Part shown: positions 61,984 to 64,000 of the stretch, one piece after another
How positions within the stretch are numbered: the first letter of the stretch is position 1
Layout of the letters: each line of letters opens with the position of its first letter
NCBI GenBank assembly: GCA_963804245.1
Contig: CAWDPQ010000012.1
Coordinates: 1-64,000 of the forward strand
Direction: 5' to 3'
From: CAWDPQ01 sp963804245
GTDB taxonomy: Bacteria; Acidobacteriota; Vicinamibacteria; Vicinamibacterales; 2-12-FULL-66-21
DNA: 64,000 nt
The notes under the pieces: generated by a model
Seen by the model: only the letters and a program-made list of their open reading frames with translations
Told to the model about the DNA's origin: nothing
Database searches by the model: none
Translations under genes and position numbers: made by a program

Positions 61984-63044
61984 CTACGCACCTCCGGCGA
62001 TCACGGTGGCGATCGTTCTAATTGCCGGCTTCAGCACCTCGAACGGATAGCCGCACGCGATGCGGATACAGTTGCGATACTGCTTGCTTGGCGAAAACAC
62101 GGTGCCGGAGAGGATGTTGATGCCGACGGCGAGAGCCTTGCGCTGGATCTCGATGCTGTCGTGGCCAATCGGCAATTGGATCCAGAGAACAAATCCGCCG
62201 TGCGGCTGGCTGACGCGCGTGCCCTCGGGAAACAATCGCAGCACTTCCTGGCGTGACGCTGCGACCGATCGCCACAGCGCCACGCGCAGCTCTTGAGGTG
62301 CTTGTCCAGCCCGCCCGACTCGAGGAACTCGGCCATCGCCAGCTGCGGCAGGCTGGCCGTGGCGATGTTCGTGAAGCTTTTCAGACGCTGAACCTCGGCA
62401 TGCCATCGCCCGGGGTTGCACCATCCGAGATTGAAACCAGGCGCGACGTAGTGCGCGAGCGATGAGCACTGCAGCACGTTGCCGGTCTTGTCGAACGCCT
62501 TGAGCGGCTTCGGACGCTCGCCGCTGAACACGAGATCGCCGAACGTGTCTCCTTCGACGAGCGCGATGTCGTGACGGTTCGCGAAGGCCACGATCTCCGC
62601 CTTGCGCGCGTCTGTTATGCAATCGCCGAGCGGGTTGTGGCAGGTGGCATTCAGAACGATAGCCTTGAGTTCATGCTTGCGCACGGACACCGCGAGCAGA
62701 TCCAGGTCGATGCCCTTCCCCGGCACGTGCGGAACCTCGAGTGCGCGCATGTGGAGCGACTCGAGCGCCTGCAGGATCTCGTAACAGCCCGGACTCTCGA
62801 CCGCAACGACGTCGCCCGGCGCGGCCACGGCCCGGATACTCAGATTCAGCGCTTCCGTCACACCAGACGTCACAATCACGTCGTCGGGCACACAGGTCGC
62901 CCGCTGGCGGAAAACGAGACGGGCGATCTGCCGGCGCAGCCTGAGATTGCCGCGGCAATCCTCGTAGCGGACCGCCTGTACCGCCAGTGCCTTTCGCCGC
63001 CTGGACCTGTTCTGAGAGACCGGGGCGCCGTATCGTGAAGCCAT
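61984..63044 (-). pseudogene. MocR-type PLP aminotransferase, 5'-truncated and frameshifted
   Basis: The aminotransferase domain starts abruptly at YEDCRGNLRLRRQIARLVFR and continues through VIVTSGVTEALNLSIRA, VESPGCYEILQAL and NATCHNPLGDCIT. The N-terminal GntR winged helix and ~90 residues are missing. The expected PLP-Lys region reads SSLAHYVAPGFNLGW, where the usual Ser-Lys is replaced by Ala-His. The frame shifts near 62310 and ends FEVLKPAIRTIATVIAGGA at 61984. The head-on overlap with the DinB gene start at 63043 suggests truncation by rearrangement. Confidence 0.75.
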
Positions 63045-63567
63045 GGCTTATTCAATCGTCGAGGGGGTCGAGCTGCTGCTGGCCACGCCCGCGGCGCTGC
63101 GGGCGCTGACGGCCGGCGCGCCGCCGACGGCGCTTCGTTTTCGCGAGCAGCGCTCAGCCTGGACCATCGTCGAAGTCGTCAGTCACATGGCGGACGCTGA
63201 GATCGTCGACTGGGTACCGCGCCTGGATCTGATTCTGTCCGAGCGGCCGGATCGCACATTTGCGCCGTTCGATCGTCAGGGGGGATTCGCGCGCTACAAG
63301 GGATGGAAGCTCGATCCGCTCGTCGACGAGTTCGATCGACTGCGGCGCAGCAACGTCGAGCGGCTCCTGTCCTATCACCTCCGACCCGAGGCGCTCCAGC
63401 GCACCGGCGAGCACCCGGAGCTCGGGACCGTCACGCTCGAACAGCTGCTGGCGTGCTGGGCCACGCACGACTGCGCCCACCTGGCACAGATCGCCCGCAT
63501 CCTTACGCGCTACTTCGGCGCGGACGTCGGGCCCTGGTCGCAGTATTTCAGCCTGCTGTCAAACTAA
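63043..63567 (+). CDS. DinB-family protein
   Basis: The 174-residue protein is a four-helix-bundle DinB/DUF664-like protein. Possible metal-binding histidines are in VSHMADAE and THDCAHLAQIARIL. Such proteins are thiol- or metal-dependent enzymes in some cases (bacillithiol/mycothiol transferase relatives), but the role is open. The stop codon overlaps the start of a hairpin element (63566-63627) that could also end transcription. Confidence 0.85.
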   Translation: MAYSIVEGVELLLATPAALRALTAGAPPTALRFREQRSAWTIVEVVSHMADAEIVDWVPRLDLILSERPDRTFAPFDRQGGFARYKGWKLDPLVDEFDRLRRSNVERLLSYHLRPEALQRTGEHPELGTVTLEQLLACWATHDCAHLAQIARILTRYFGADVGPWSQYFSLLSN

Positions 63568-63627
63568 AGGGAACACTCAACTTTTGGCGGTGGTGTTCAA
63601 TTCCGCCAAAAGTTGAGTGTCCCCTTT
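63566..63627. repeat. REP-like hairpin after the DinB gene
   Basis: The arms AAAGGGAACACTCAAC... (63566-63590) and its near-perfect complement (63603-63627) pair over 25 bases with one mismatch and a 12-base loop. AAAGGGGACA-type ends are typical of repeats mobilised by REP-associated tyrosine transposases. Confidence 0.85.
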
Positions 63628-63752
63628 GTCCGGGAGCGGTCAGCAAGTTCCGTTTCCGAACGCCCTGCGGCTGGATCGTGGCCAAGATCCGCCAGTTCTG
63701 AAGCCTCCCGTGGCACACGCGGTGCAGCCCCAAAAATCTGGAGGTCCATCTC

Positions 63753-64000
63753 ATGGCCGTCGCGCAGGATGTCCGGCTGGCACTTCGCCGAATGCGGCGC
63801 AACCCGCTCTTTGCCGTATCGGTGGCAGGCACGCTGGCGCTTGGCGTGGCCGCGACGACGTCGATCTATTCAGTTGTCGATGGCGTCCTGCTGAAGCCGC
63901 TGCCGTTTCCACGACCGGACACACTAGTTCGGATCACGGCGGACTTTCGGAGCGCCAACCTTCGTGACGTGGGACTGTCACAGCCCGAGCTCGAGGATTA
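63753..64000 (+). CDS. ADOP-type ABC permease, N-terminal part (runs off the window)
   Basis: ATG 63753 follows GGAGG. The first 82 residues show the MacB-PCD start of ADOP permeases: DVRLALRRMRRNPLFAVSVA, a membrane helix through GTLALGVAATTSIYSVVDGV, then LLKPLPFPRPDTLVRI. The gene continues past 64000. Unlike many ADOP genes, no PadR gene lies directly upstream. The exported substrate is unknown. Confidence 0.88.
   Translation, partial: MAVAQDVRLALRRMRRNPLFAVSVAGTLALGVAATTSIYSVVDGVLLKPLPFPRPDTLVRITADFRSANLRDVGLSQPELED

Overview
The window is high-GC bacterial DNA that looks like a soil Acidobacteriota chromosome, most likely a Vicinamibacteria-type lineage. This is inferred from gene content: pieces of ADOP-type FtsX permeases at both ends, serine/threonine kinases fused to TolB/WD40-like or TPR regions, a TonB receptor with a carboxypeptidase-like N-terminus, a PadR regulator and reaction-centre-type cytochrome c. 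No rRNA, integrase, transposase or CRISPR array is visible. One tRNA, Arg(UCU), is present.

Layout. 1-1.3 kb: end of a frameshifted permease and a membrane protein. 1.3-11.4 kb, minus strand: a form I aerobic CO dehydrogenase cluster, transcribed xdhC, mocA-like, xdhC-YHS, coxD, coxE, coxG, coxM, coxS, coxL, terB-like, with a plausible sigma-70 promoter at 11417-11445. It carries the three structural subunits plus maturation genes for the Mo/Cu cofactor. CoxL has the form I motif AYRCSFR. 11.5-23.8 kb: type B carboxylesterase, broken lipoprotein gene, a winged-helix/FHA regulator beside a PD40 kinase, TonB receptor, methyltransferase, TPR kinase and RDD protein. 24-31 kb: D-lactate/glycolate-type oxidase, PadR, an OB-fold protein, an MsrP-like molybdoenzyme with its cytochrome b, a peptidase MA protein and small broken genes. 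31-38 kb: single genes in mixed orientation (acetamidase, two PQQ-type sugar dehydrogenases, membrane proteins) with short integron-like core sites and attC-like hairpins. 38-42.4 kb: large hybrid histidine kinase and response regulator, framed by a 45-bp direct repeat. 42.4-52.1 kb: a stretch between a partial and an intact tRNA-Arg 3' end, holding a MetE-like enzyme, LemA, an M48 protease series with a decayed third copy, a SemiSWEET-like protein and an MBL protein. 52.3-59.5 kb: a probable exopolysaccharide synthesis/export operon (GT2, TPR-barrel protein, SDR epimerase) with a sigma-54-type promoter and a neighbouring sigma-54 activator. 59.8-64 kb: cytochrome c, methyltransferase, a 5'-truncated MocR-type aminotransferase, DinB and the start of another ADOP permease.

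Reading caution. At least twelve genes are split by what look like single-base indels while the protein on both sides stays well conserved. Much of this may be sequencing or assembly error rather than decay. Frameshifted genes are therefore reported as whole loci with the break position. True remnants (third M48 copy, outer-membrane barrel fragment, truncated MocR gene) are marked as pseudogenes.
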